A stretch of DNA of 64,000 nt from Adiantum capillus-veneris (taxonomy: Eukaryota; Streptophyta; Polypodiopsida; Polypodiales; Pteridaceae): NCBI GenBank assembly GCA_014529385.2, contig CM043944.1, positions 83,626,884 to 83,690,883 on the forward strand, given 5' to 3'. Position 1 is the first letter of the stretch, and the number at the start of each line of letters is the position of its first letter. Made by a program: the position numbers and the translations under genes. The notes below the pieces were generated by a model, which had not been told where the DNA came from, ran no database searches, and saw only the letters and a list, made by a program, of their open reading frames with translations. Shown here piece by piece: positions 1-10,035 of this stretch.

Positions 1-1000
1 GCGATCATATCACTTGTAGAGTAAGCCCAAGCTCTATGTCTATCTCATACAAGCTATGCCGTCAGTCATTATTTTTGGGCAATGACTACAAGAGATGGAG
101 AATCAAGCTAGGTAGTTGGGTCCCTCTGGACTCTGAGGAGAATTGTGCAAAGTTTAAATTTAAAATAATAGTCCATCCATTTGTTGATCCTATAAACCTT
201 ATAGCAACATCAAACTAGAGACTGCAAGCTCACTAAAAGATGTCAAAGAATCTCTCAAGTTTCTAGATGAAACATCCAAAAACATCCTGTTAGTATGTAT
301 TCAAAGTTGATCACATTGTTGCGAGCACAAGGAAGGAGAATATAACCTCATGCATCACATGTCTTCCACCAAAATGAGTTGCATTTGAGCCACTTGCAAG
401 GACTTGATAAGGTGAAGTGGATTTCTCTAATATTGTAATCACTACATTTTGCAAAAATACATGTCTTTTCTACTTTGTTGATGTGACCATATTTTATGTG
501 TATTTAAATCTAAATGACACTATGATACACAATTAATAATTGGAACGATTGGCAACATGCCCGGTTTAGACACCCGAAGTGGTGGTTAGGCCCAAAAAAG
601 GCCTCTGGAGGCCTTGTCTCGCACGATGCAAAAATGGGTGTCCAAACGGGACATGTGGCCAGTTGTTACCGGGGTTTTGAGCATTCAAACACATCAGTGA
701 TGTCAAAAATAGCAAATTATGTACTATGCGAAAGCTAGAATTTTACTTTGAGTCATTAAGAAAAGCTAGAGCGATATGAAAGAGTAAATAGTGAGGTTGA
801 AGCCACCCATGTCATCTACAGGAGGTGTTCGCATGCACATTGGCTCTGTATAACAGAGCCAAAGGGGATGTTGTTTTGCAAAAACATCCATAGAAGGTAT
901 ATGGAGCAACAACACTAGCAAAGCTAGCATTAGAAGAGCGCAGGAAAAGCTTGTGAAGGTGAGTAGAGCCAAACAAAAGGTCGCGGGTGTGTGTGTGTGG
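1..1000. other. Unassigned sequence without a recognisable gene
   Basis: I see no protein family, RNA gene or complete repeat here. One small feature is a near-perfect palindrome at 598-615 with 8-bp arms (AAGGCCTC/GAGGCCTT) around a 2-base centre. Short open frames exist on both strands but match nothing I know. The stretch may be the interior of an old copia element whose LTR edge is suggested near 1754, but no copia motif could be read in it. Confidence 0.4.
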
Positions 1001-1008
1001 GGGGGGGG

Positions 1009-1080
<72 letters not shown>
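1001..1080. repeat. Poly-G plus (GA)n microsatellite
   Basis: A run of G is followed directly by about 35 GA units. Open frames crossing it are translations of the repeat (Ser-Leu on the other strand) and not genes. Confidence 0.95.
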
Positions 1081-1084
<4 letters not shown>

Positions 1085-1738
1085 GGAATGAAGTAATTCA
1101 AAAGTGAAGAAATAGCTATTTGCCGCCAAGCCACTTGAATGAGAACAAAATTCGAGCTCTACCACAAAGGATAGTGTGAAAAGGATATCTTTTCTAATAT
1201 ATAGAGATATATACCTAGATATGCTTTAATACCATGGATACACTTTAAATGCTCAAAATGGACAAATTTGGAGTCTTTTTGACCATCAATGGCTCTGCTA
1301 AAGAGCAAGTTAACCGATTCCTTACACAACCCTTTTTGAGTCGTTTTTGGCCCTAATGGTGAGGCCGATTGCCAGTGTGAGGTTGTGGCTCCAAGGATGA
1401 GAGCGAGTTGCTTTGTGTCGAGCATGAAGAACCTTGGGTTGGTGGGCAAGCCATGAGGCTATAATCTCCAAGCTTGAAAGCAGCACTAGTTGCAGCGAAA
1501 AAAATGACGACGCCTTAATTTGATACCTTCAAAAGAACATCCTTAGTTTTAAAAGCTCTCAAATCTCTTTCATCTAATGAAGAGAGCCAAACTAATTTGA
1601 CACTTGAATTATGGGCTAGCTCATATCTAACATGCATGCATAAGGACACCTAATTTATCTCTAAAATAGACACCTCAAAAGTAGGGTATTTACAATGAAT
1701 AATAATTCTAATAATAACTACAACTAGCCTCACAATTG

Positions 1739-1755
1739 CGCTTTGATACCACTTG
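1739..1755 (-). other. Possible copia primer-binding site and LTR edge
   Basis: On the minus strand the sequence reads ...TTACA followed by AGTGGTATCAAAGC. This resembles the end of a copia LTR followed by a primer-binding site for initiator-methionine tRNA (consensus TGGTATCAGAGC). The LTR would lie to the right, from about 1754, and the element interior to the left. No matching second LTR was found, so this is a relic at best. Confidence 0.4.
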
Positions 1756-3000
1756 TAAGGCTCTAATTAAGGTGGTTTGTTGCATGTTGCATTTATAATT
1801 GATACATGATTATGTGTAGTTATGTTTTAATAGAGAAACGAGATATGTTAATGTCAAAATACAAAATAAGTCTTGCTAGATAGATTACATTATGGAAATG
1901 TACAAATGTTGCTCTTATATGTGACATATGGGATGACATCATAGCTAAGGTGGTAGAAATATCGGAGATATTATGTCAAACATAGTGCCACACATGCTAT
2001 TAGCTAGATAGTGTGCCACACAGGCTAATAAATAGATTGTGTGTGTGTGTGTCCACGTGTGCGCTTGAAAGAGCTCAAGCTCCCACCTTCGCTATCTCTT
2101 AATGCAAAGTTCTCAGCATGGCAAGGCCCTCAAGTGAAAAGCATCACATTAGCTTCAAACTTACAAATATTACACGTTCTTTTTTGAAATTTGGAAGATT
2201 TTGCAAGATAAATTGCAAGACGAATTTTGGAAAGTTTTCATAAATGATTCATGAATTCAAAGTTAAACATGGCGAGGCTCTGTTTCAGCTATTCTTTGGT
2301 AGTCAATGTGATCAAAGATTAGACTTTGGGCAATTTAAGGCTATTGTAGCTTTCTAACTACTATCAAGCAAGGTCATTGGGAGGTATTCTAGAGTAGTAA
2401 TCGGCATCAGATCCAATTTTGGCCCGTTATTTTGTCATTTGGGGCTTTTGATTCTCCATGGCCAATGAACATACCTAGTTGTAATTGCTCGTTTAAAACA
2501 TGAAACAAAGCCTCACACTGCTATCTGTATCTAAGGTATTTATCTAAGACTTAACCATGCATCACGCTTGTGATTTTGAGAAGACTACGCCCGTTAGCCC
2601 TACTATTGCACCCAACTAGATACTCTCATGGAGTATACTTGCTTAGCAACTGGCATGGATGACATGAAAGAACTACTTGATCTATAGAATCTTAGAGCAT
2701 TGCAAGCATGCATCTCTATTTTGGAGTTAAATTTTGCACACTTGAATGTGAATATGACTAAAATGTCTGATATATTAATGCAATTCATGAATCAGGGGGC
2801 CAAAGGATCTTCGAGGGATTAGCCTCAAATTTATTTTTCCTCTATACCTAGTGTGCCAGAGCAAGGCTCCAATCCAGAACCATTGCCAAATCTCACTTAG
2901 AAAGACGTGGATGAGTTTTCTTTTAAAACACGAAACCACTTTTTGAGGAGAGGAGAAATAGCACAACAAAGATGCGATAGATATCTTCTAGAGTAAATGG
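1756..3000. other. Unassigned AT-rich sequence
   Basis: Nothing recognisable apart from a short GT run near 2035-2051. Its left part may be the remainder of the LTR suggested at 1754. Confidence 0.3.
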
Positions 3001-3010
3001 GATAGTATTC

Positions 3011-3253
3011 ATGATCTTGTGGACTTTGGATGAAACCAAAGCACTGCAGAGTAGGTTAACACTAGAACTTGAAGCTTATAAATGGTGGATATCACTCAAG
3101 GATAAGGGCATCATGGCTCACACATGGTCTGCCTTTGAGAATGTGTTTGGAAAAGAATTTACTAATAGAAGGATAGAAGTTGGACTGCAAGGGATAAGTG
3201 CCCTATGTGTCAACATAGAGTTTGACATCTCAACACTCCCTCAATCTCAATGA
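3011..3253 (+). pseudogene. LTR-retrotransposon gag fragment
   Basis: The 80-codon frame contains LELEAYKWWISLKDKG and then TWSAFENVFGKEF. The pattern of a paired Trp followed by Trp and regularly spaced Phe is that of the Ty3-type Gag core (Retrotrans_gag family). No start of a complete gag, zinc knuckle or pol is attached. It abuts the end of the minus-strand copia relic, so it is a small fragment of a different, plus-strand element. Confidence 0.45.
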
Positions 3254-3444
3254 CATCTCTCATATGTGAAGCATTTCTCAAAACCATTGATTTCCCGCTC
3301 CAATGGCCTTCGTGAAGATATATACAACTTGCTTATCTAGCGTCACATACTCAAGGTCAATATTGCCTGCCAAGACCCTCTCTCTCATGAATTGGTAATA
3401 AATCTCAATGTGCTTCGTTTTTGCATGAAACACTGGGTTCTAAC

Positions 3445-3719
3445 TATAGGGCTCAGTGGCTATGGCAGGTGGTGTCAGAGTTTGACCATGGTGAGAGAGA
3501 GGGCGAGAAAGCAGAGAACAAGGGATAAGGAGAGAGCAGATTGACAAAGAATAATTGCAAGCTAATTTAATTGATTGAAGACCACTTACATATATAGGAA
3601 ACTACGACTAAAGTTAGCCATTCCTTTACCATGCAAACTCCACAAAGACCAATGATGTGCATCAATTTTTTTTTGATAGAGCCCAATCCCATGGGTTAGT
3701 CTAGGGCTCGAACCCAACA
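3445..3719 (-). repeat. TRIM 3' LTR
   Basis: About 275 bp and clearly similar to 4210-4479 over its whole length. It is preceded on the minus strand by the polypurine tract. The outer terminal dinucleotide has decayed (TA instead of TG on the plus strand). Confidence 0.8.
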
Positions 3720-3736
3720 ATCTCCCCCTCAAACCC
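3720..3736 (-). other. TRIM polypurine tract
   Basis: The minus strand reads GGGTTTGAGGGGGAGAT, directly adjoining the LTR start (TGTTGGG). Such a purine run primes plus-strand DNA synthesis in LTR retrotransposons. Confidence 0.75.
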
Positions 3737-4194
3737 AAACCACTGACAATTGATAAAGTAAAAATAGAACTATGATACGAAATTTTTGTTGATTAAAAAA
3801 AAAACTTTGAAGCTTTCTACTAGATTCTTGAAACAAACCATTTGAATAGTGATTATGTGTCTCCTAAAAAATTGGTGATCCATGTATCTTCTTGATTCAT
3901 CTAATTTCTTTGCCAATTTGACATCCGGCCTCTTAAACATCTTGCATGCTTTGTATGTATCTTCTAAAGTTATTCCAGTGTGCATCAACAATTAAGCAAT
4001 CTGTCAACAATCTCACCCACCACTGCCTTGAGAGTTTCAGAAAACTGCAATAGAAATGTCCTTGAACTATGCCTTCTTCACCGCCTTGGCCTAGCAGTGT
4101 TTTAGAATGCAACTTACCGCTGACAACGTATCACCTTGCCTGTGTTGTGCGCTTTGATATGTTGTTCAAATCATTGCCGACTAGGACCACCTTG

Positions 4195-4209
4195 GGATTT
4201 GATACCACT
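4195..4209 (-). other. TRIM primer-binding site
   Basis: The minus strand reads AGTGGTATCAAATCCC just after the LTR end CCCTACA. This is close to the initiator-tRNA-Met primer site and fixes the element's orientation. Confidence 0.7.
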
Positions 4210-4479
4210 TGTAGGGCTCAATGGCTATGTCACGTGGTGCCAGAGCTCGACCATGGTGTGAGAGAGGGTGAGAAAGTAGAGAACAAAGAGAAGAAGAGAG
4301 AAAATTGACAAAGAACAATTGCATGCTATTTTAATTGATTGAAGACCATTTACATATATAGGAAACTATGACTAAAATTAGCCATTCCTTTACCATAAAA
4401 ACTCAACAAAGACCAGTGGCGTGCATCATCTTGTTGATAGAGCCCAATCCCATAGGCTATACTAGGGCTTGAACCCAAC
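4210..4479 (-). repeat. TRIM 5' LTR
   Basis: About 270 bp, the partner of 3445-3719. It begins TGTAGGG on the plus strand and ends in AACCCAAC, where the final A expected of a canonical CA end is missing. Confidence 0.8.
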
Positions 4480-4594
4480 TCTGAGCTAAGTGTATGTTGC
4501 TAAGGTTGTCATAGTAGATGAAAACTGGCCTTTGTACCTGTACTCCAAATTCTTGAAGTAACAATCCTAGTCATGCTACAAACAAGAGCATGGC

Positions 4595-5035
4595 AATGTC
4601 CCTACAAAAAAGTTAAAAAAAAAACATGCTACATACAATAAATCTACACATCTACACACGTGGTAATGCATATACAAGCAATTGACCCAACATATTTGCA
4701 TACCCGATAGCACATATACACCCATGATCCAACACGAGAACAATCAAAATAGAGATAGAGAGTGAGAGTGCATAAGAGAAGAAGAACACAAAGAATTGCA
4801 TGCAATCTCCCACCATGCAAGAGTGAATGATTTCCTCATGCACTTATTTATTTATAGATTTATTCAATGCTCAAAGTGATTAAAAACTTCTATCGGGACA
4901 TAAAATGACCATTGCTCATAATTAAAGAGCACTTTAATATGAAATATCCATAAACTTGCTATCTTCTCACATAGTCCATAAGCAAAGCATACCTTTGAAT
5001 TGTAATAAATATATATTAGTCAAATCCCATTACAA
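4595..5035. other. Unidentified insertion of about 440 bp in the copia relic
   Basis: The copia RNase H reading stops near 5035 and resumes near 4590, so this block was inserted. It is AT-rich, has no coding signal, and I see no convincing terminal repeats or target duplication. It may be a MITE or an LTR fragment of unknown type. Confidence 0.5.
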
Positions 5036-5398
5036 ACCCTGCTATCTTACATGCCAGTACGGAAACACCTTGTACTCTACCTCTATACTCAATAGAGAAA
5101 TTGTACTTCTTGCTACTCCATGTGATAGCCTCATTTTGGAGTGAAAACATGAATCCACTGGTAGACCTGCAATCATATGTGCTACTAGCCTAATCCACAT
5201 CTCTATAAACATAGAGCTAGAACTAACCATTAGCCCTATAAAAGAGTGTATAATCCAAACTAGCACTCACATTGCATCCAAGCGTGGCTTCCTAGGAGAC
5301 TGCATAAGTGACTCACCAAACCAGATTTGTAGCTCAAGTCTGGATGTGAGATGGTCAAATAGATTAAATTACTCACAATCTTCATCTACATGGTAGCC

Positions 5399-5646
5399 TT
5401 GGGGGTCACCCATAGATATGTTAAGATAGCACGTGAGTTCAACAGAATGGGGTTTTTATTAGAAAAAACTAACATAAGTACATTAAAAGAAGGAGGTTTC
5501 TATTTCATTTTGAGAAAAAATTGCATAAGTTTCTTAATGAAAAGGGATTTTTATATTAATTTAAAACATGTAAGTATAGGGATTTTTTAATACCCTATGA
5601 ATGCACGTGATATAGTCAATAACTTGTAGTAAGTAACCCCCCCGAG
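5399..5646. mobile_element. MITE copy 1, with 9-bp target duplication
   Basis: A 248-bp non-coding insert in the copia reverse transcriptase. It is flanked by ATGGTAGCC (5390-5398) and ATGGTAGCA (5647-5655). The ends are imperfect inverted repeats (left TTGGGGGTCACCCATAG; right, inverted, CTCGGGGGGGTTACTTAC). Each carries a subterminal CACGTG followed by an A/G-TTC. It shares length, ends and CACGTG motif with 35737-35982. A 9-bp duplication points to the Mutator superfamily. Confidence 0.75.
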
Positions 5647-5958
5647 ATGGTAGCATTCTCAAGTACTTGACCTACATCATTCCCCAACTTCAAATTCTCA
5701 TCCAAGGGCATCACAATAGACCTACAACCAGTTATACCATACTTTGTCAACATGTCCAAACCATATTTTCTTTGTGACACGTATACACCCTCTTATATAC
5801 AAACAATTTCAAGGCCCAAGAAATTTCACAAGTACACTAAGCCTTATCATCTCAGAATCCTACATAAGTCGAGCATGTACACCCTCTACTTCAGCCACAT
5901 TATCACCTTCAACAGTCAAGTATTCCACATAGATGTATATCACCACAGTTCCTCCCTC

Positions 5959-6071
5959 AATTCTTTCACCTTATGCTCTTTCATGCACAAGAGATGAAGA
6001 GACTGCTCCACACATCTCTTTGTGTCATATCTTCTCCTTCTCCACAACACACTCACAATTGGTATCAAAGC
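5959..6071 (+). other. Possible copia LTR end and primer-binding site
   Basis: A pyrimidine-rich stretch ends in ACTCACA (to 6057), followed by ATTGGTATCAAAGC, with the primer site at 6060-6071. This is the usual arrangement at the 3' edge of a copia 5' LTR. No gag follows, so only the edge of an old element seems to remain. Confidence 0.4.
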
Positions 6072-6557
6072 TTGGCGATGGGGTAGATTCATTGATTGCA
6101 TAATCATGAAGCTCGATGAGAGATAAGAACTTTATAAGACCTTATGCAAAGCAAGAAATCAAGTGTACATACTGTGTACTATAGTTTTTGTGTATTCTGA
6201 ACGTTAGAGACTTTGGAGGCTTTAGGTAGCAATAAATTTTATTGTAAAGCCACAAGAAATGGTAGTGTTGAAGTGAAACTAAGGCCATGCTAGGTATTAA
6301 AAATTAGGTAGCCGTAAAGTTCAAGTACAAATAGTCATAAATTTTTTTAACACAAGAACAAGCACAAAGTGCTAGCATTAAAAAGTGTCATAAGTCTCAA
6401 TATTAAGGAGGGATTTATGGAAGGGGCAGTAAGTGGAAAGAAGGGGATTATATTTTTTATCTCGCTCTCACTAGATTCAAAGGAGAACAAGAGAAAGGAA
6501 GGAGGAGGGCAAGCTCGAGGATTTTGGGGGACTTCTTGACACCATGAGCCGGGATGT
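6072..6557 (+). other. Unassigned; probable LINE 5' region at its right end
   Basis: No motif is recognisable. The last 150 bases are purine-rich and lead into the LINE frame starting at 6558, so part of this may be the LINE leader. Confidence 0.3.
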
Positions 6558-7301
6558 ATGCAACATGAAAATTGTATGCACAACAACTCTTGGGCTGATT
6601 TATGTGGTAGCAATGTGGTTTCTAATTCCTCATTCATGCAAGATATGGTTCAAACAAAGAATTTTGAGGATGTGGATGTGGAGGAGTTGAAGGAACGGGA
6701 GCGACGTTCCAAGAACATTGTTATTCGTGGAATTCCCAAACAGAAGCTAGAGACATTTCCTTCTCTTGCCATTGTTATCGAAGATTTCTTCAAAAAACAC
6801 TTTGGCATGTCCGGAGTTATGGTCTATGGAGCACATAGAGCGGGGAAGCAAGGAGCTCCTCGCTCGGGAGAATGGCCAATTGTATGCACCATGCCGGATG
6901 AGACCAAGCGAACGATTATCCTTGATAATAGTTGGATCTATTTGAGGGATACAAAATGTTTTGTATGTGAAGATCGTACTATTAAGCAACAAAATATGCA
7001 TCGCAAGGCATATGAGGAAAAGAATAAGAAAAGAAAAAATATCTCTCATAAAGAAAATGTACCCAAGGAGGAAGCAAATCCCTCAAGCAAATCGGGATGC
7101 GTGACCTATGAGACCGAGTTACAATTGAAAATATGCTTTTGGAATTGTAATGGATACCCATGGAATGGGGGGGTTGGCATTGATGAACTAACAAGCAAAG
7201 CAAATATTGTACTTCGTGTTGAAACTTGGGAGCATGATACACAAAGGATTGATGGCTTAGAGAATTACAATGTACACATTGATATGGTCAAAGAATTTTA
7301 A
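6558..7301 (+). pseudogene. LINE ORF, N-terminal part: ORF1-like RRM fused to endonuclease start
   Basis: The 247-codon frame has a charged helix and then RERRSKNIVIRGIPKQ, which resembles the RNA-binding core of L1-type ORF1 proteins (Transposase_22/RRM fold). Further on, in the same frame, LKICFWNCNGYPWN followed by ELTSKANIVLRVETWEHD matches the start of an APE-type endonuclease, whose first motif is built around Asn-x-Asn-Gly. Having both in one frame suggests a single-ORF LINE. A frameshift near 7299 precedes QGGIACIV, and the reading then stops at the Tat insertion at 7336. It resumes at 20757. Confidence 0.7.
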
Positions 7302-8174
7302 GCAACAAAGAGGACAAGGAGGGATAGCATGTATCGTGAGGCGGTCCGGGGCGGGCAACAAGAGAGGCAACCTCTAAACACCCCTCAAGGCTCCCGTGCT
7401 GCTCAATTGGGGCTGGGGCAACCACAAGCACAACACAACAACAAACCCACAGCCAAACACAAACAAGATAGGGGCACCACCTAGTTATGGTATGCGAACT
7501 AGGACGCAAGAGAGATTTTGGCACAACCAAGAAGATGCACCACAAAACACAAACAAGCAACCTCACACCAAGACACACATGAAATGGACCAGAGAGAGCT
7601 AGAGCAAAGAGAAGAGAGAGAGAGGAAAGGATCTTGCGTAATACCTTATTTGTGACTTGCAAATTGAGATGGTTTGTTATGATGCTATCGTAGAACTTGT
7701 ACAAAACTCACTCAATGCTTAGTGATTGCTAAACATTGCCAAAACACACACACACTGTCTTAGGGTGTAGGAGACCTCTCACCACAATACCCTCTTACAA
7801 TGGACAAAAAACTGGCAATGAAAAACACACTAAAACACTTTCTAAAATCAAGATCAACCGATAAAAACTCAAATACACAAGTCACCTTGAATTCACCAAA
7901 CCGTATTGCACAAATGGAAGGACGAAGATTTGAACGTCGAATCACGCCTTTGATGCACCAAACCTCAATTTATTGATGATGAAGGAGCATATACAATAGT
8001 GGTTTTGAGGTTTGTGGAACTCACGCTCTCTCACTTGCAATGTGTAGCTTGAAGGCTTCTCTCACACCAAGAGTGAAGCTCACAAGTGGTTGCTACACCT
8101 AAGTCTCTCCTCACGCATAGAGTGTTGGGGTGCTATGTGAGATGTTGGAGGTTGTTTTACAAGAAGGAAAGGGG

Positions 8175-8185
8175 CCTATTTATAG
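8175..8185 (-). promoter_or_regulatory. TATA box of the 3' LTR
   Basis: The minus strand reads CTATAAATAGG, a strong plant TATA box, about 840 bp before the LTR end. U3 would therefore be about 1.8 kb and R-U5 about 0.8 kb. Confidence 0.7.
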
Positions 8186-8354
8186 GTTGGAGACCCTTCA
8201 TTAAGATTATTGGAAATCCTAATTTACAAGCTAACAAATCAAGATTATGATTTTTTTGAATATCAAAACATTGTGGGCCTTCTTTGTCTGCTTCAGTCAT
8301 GGGTGTGAGCTCAAAAGAGAGCATTATTGATGGTAGATAAGGTGAAAGTAAGTA

Positions 8355-8358
<4 letters not shown>

Positions 8359-8402
<44 letters not shown>
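8359..8402. repeat. (GA)n microsatellite inside the LTR
   Basis: About 22 GA units; the partner LTR has a slightly shorter tract at 16954-16996. This accounts for most of the length difference between the two LTRs. Confidence 0.9.
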
Positions 8403-8405
<3 letters not shown>

Positions 8406-10006
8406 TTACTATACACATGTCTTGAGGTGAGGTGTCTTTTATGGTTAGGTCAATGCTATTTTGTGTTAGTATGTTAGTCGTTAGTAATCACTAGAAAGTT
8501 AATGTTACATTTACAATGGGTAGAGTGAGTTGATTTGATGAAGGAAGAGGGGTGAATTAAAAGAGAATCATTGAGATGGTGAAGCTTTGAAGAAGCTTGA
8601 ACTCACCCTTGTGTAGTTTGTGGAAAAAATGACCGCTGGTCTTCTTCTTCTTCTTCGCTTCTTTACGCCGCCGCCACGGTTGACCACCACGATGAAAAGA
8701 GGATTTGTTGATGAAAAATCCTCAATTTGCAAAAGTTATCATGGTTAAGATGCTGAATTTTAGATATTTTTAGGAGAGGTAAATGAAATTGTAACATAGA
8801 AGCAATAGAGAGAGACATGGAGAGGGTGTATGTGTGTAGAGGTTCATAAAAGAACTATAGGGATGAGAGAGAAGGGTAATGGTGAAGAGGGTGGGAGAAG
8901 CCATGGAAATTGCAGGTTTGAGTGAGGGAAGGAGAGGGAGGGATGTGTAAGAGTGAGTAGGTGTGTGGAAGGGTGAGAGAAGACTAAGGGCTACTTGTGA
9001 GAAAAGTGGGCAGACTGGGGTCCACTCAAAAAATCATAGCTCACCGCTGGTAGCTCCAAAAATCATGAAAAACTTTGAGGTGATTATTCAGAGCGTGGGC
9101 TACATTTTCTCTTTTGACCACCGCTCCAAATTCGGAGTGGAGATAGGTGCCAAAATTCTCACCAAAAAGCCTGTTTTTTATGCCTGCAAAAGTCTTTTAG
9201 CGGCCCCCTCCTTTGTTGAATTTGTACAGTGCATCCAAGAGTGAGCCCCTCCTTTGTCATATTATAATACAAAGCATCCAAGTTGCCCTTGACCCATGCA
9301 TGGAGGAGGATTATTGGTGAATAAAGAAATATATACATGGTGGGACTAGTGTATGGACTATTCATGGACTTTAGCTCAATGAGCACATGGTGTTAGAATA
9401 ATGAGTAAAAATAATAATAAAAATATGGAGGAGTTATGGATATGGAAAGATATTGGAATCATATGATATGGTCCCTCCTTGAATTATTTTGGGTGAAAGA
9501 GGAAAAGGTATGCAAGTAAATAATATAATAAACGTAACCAATGAGTAGAAATCAATTTTTTGTTTTCACGAGGGTGAGGGTGAAAATGTGGGAGTGATTT
9601 GTATAAAGGAAAAATATGAGGTTAGAGTATGTACATATTGGCAAAAAATATAATATGGTGTAAGAGGATGAAAGAAGGTGTACATAGGTTTAATAAAACA
9701 CACACCTAAGTAGAATTATTTAAATAAAATACCAAAATAATTATAAAAAATCCCTATATTTAGGCCATATATACAATGAAATATTTACACACAAAGAGGC
9801 CATAATATACTTTTTTTTTTTTTTTTTGGCTCAACTAGCCCAGTGACTAGCTAGCTGAGGGTTTTTAAGAAGATATGGGAAAAGCCCCCTAACTCACACA
9901 CGCCTATGTACAGTGAAATGGTAGGGATAGCCATAGCGTTTGGGTGAATTTGGTAGGGTGGAGTAACTTAGTATGGAAATTATGGAGAGCTGAAAAACGG
10001 CTATCA

Positions 10007-10021
10007 TTAGCCCTCCCCCTA
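10007..10021 (-). other. Tat element polypurine tract
   Basis: The minus strand reads CTAGGGGGAGGGCTAA, directly next to the LTR start TGATAGCC. The same sequence follows the shared LTR at 18602-18616. Confidence 0.75.
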
Positions 10022-10035
10022 GGATGATGGTATAT

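Larger units (their letters stand above)
3445..4479 (-). mobile_element. TRIM-like non-autonomous LTR retrotransposon inside copia RNase H
   Basis: Two direct repeats of about 270 bp (3445-3719 and 4210-4479) flank a 490-bp interior with no coding capacity. Read on the minus strand, the order is LTR (starts TTGGGTTC, ends CCCTACA), a tRNA-Met-type primer site at 4195-4209, interior, a polypurine tract at 3720-3736, then the second LTR. At about 1.03 kb this fits the terminal-repeat retrotransposon in miniature (TRIM) class. It sits exactly between two parts of the RNase H reading of the copia relic (before NPVFHAKTKH). A clean target duplication is not visible: the flanks read GGTTCTAAC on the left and TCTGAG on the right, so the ends are slightly eroded. 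Confidence 0.8.
3254..5960 (-). mobile_element. Decayed Ty1/copia pol (reverse transcriptase and RNase H), multiply interrupted
   Basis: Read on the minus strand, the parts assemble in order despite stops and frameshifts. 5960-5647 gives the second half of the copia reverse transcriptase, with GDNVAEVEGVHARL, FLGLEI, YVSQRKYGLDML and MPLDENLKL. 5394-5040 gives YRRL, PDLSY, then RSTSGFMFS and ITWSSKK of RNase H. 4590-4480 and 3444-3254 give LLLQEFGVQ, YYDNLSNIHLAQ, NPVFHAKTKHIEIYYQF and FTKAIGAG. The breaks are caused by three later insertions: a MITE (5399-5646), an unidentified block (about 4595-5035) and a TRIM-like element (3445-4479). Clearly dead; gag, protease and integrase were not found. 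Confidence 0.85.
7337..10006 (-). repeat. Tat element 3' LTR
   Basis: About 2.67 kb, beginning TGAGGCGGTCC and ending GGCTATCA on the plus strand (TG...CA). It is nearly identical to 15935-18601. It includes a TATA box on the minus strand at 8175-8185, a GA microsatellite at about 8359-8402 and a poly-T run near 9810-9828. Short frames inside it are not genes. Confidence 0.9.

Noticed and set aside
766-1165. Open frames of 117-122 codons with long Ser-Leu runs
   Set aside because: They are translations of the GA/CT microsatellite; the same happens at 43643-43834, 47091-47339, 61797-62072 and 62406-62910.
7288-7704. 138-codon minus frame near the Tat LTR end, repeated at 15877-16302
   Set aside because: It lies across the LTR terminus and continues into different flanking sequence in each copy. 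It is present twice only because the LTR is.
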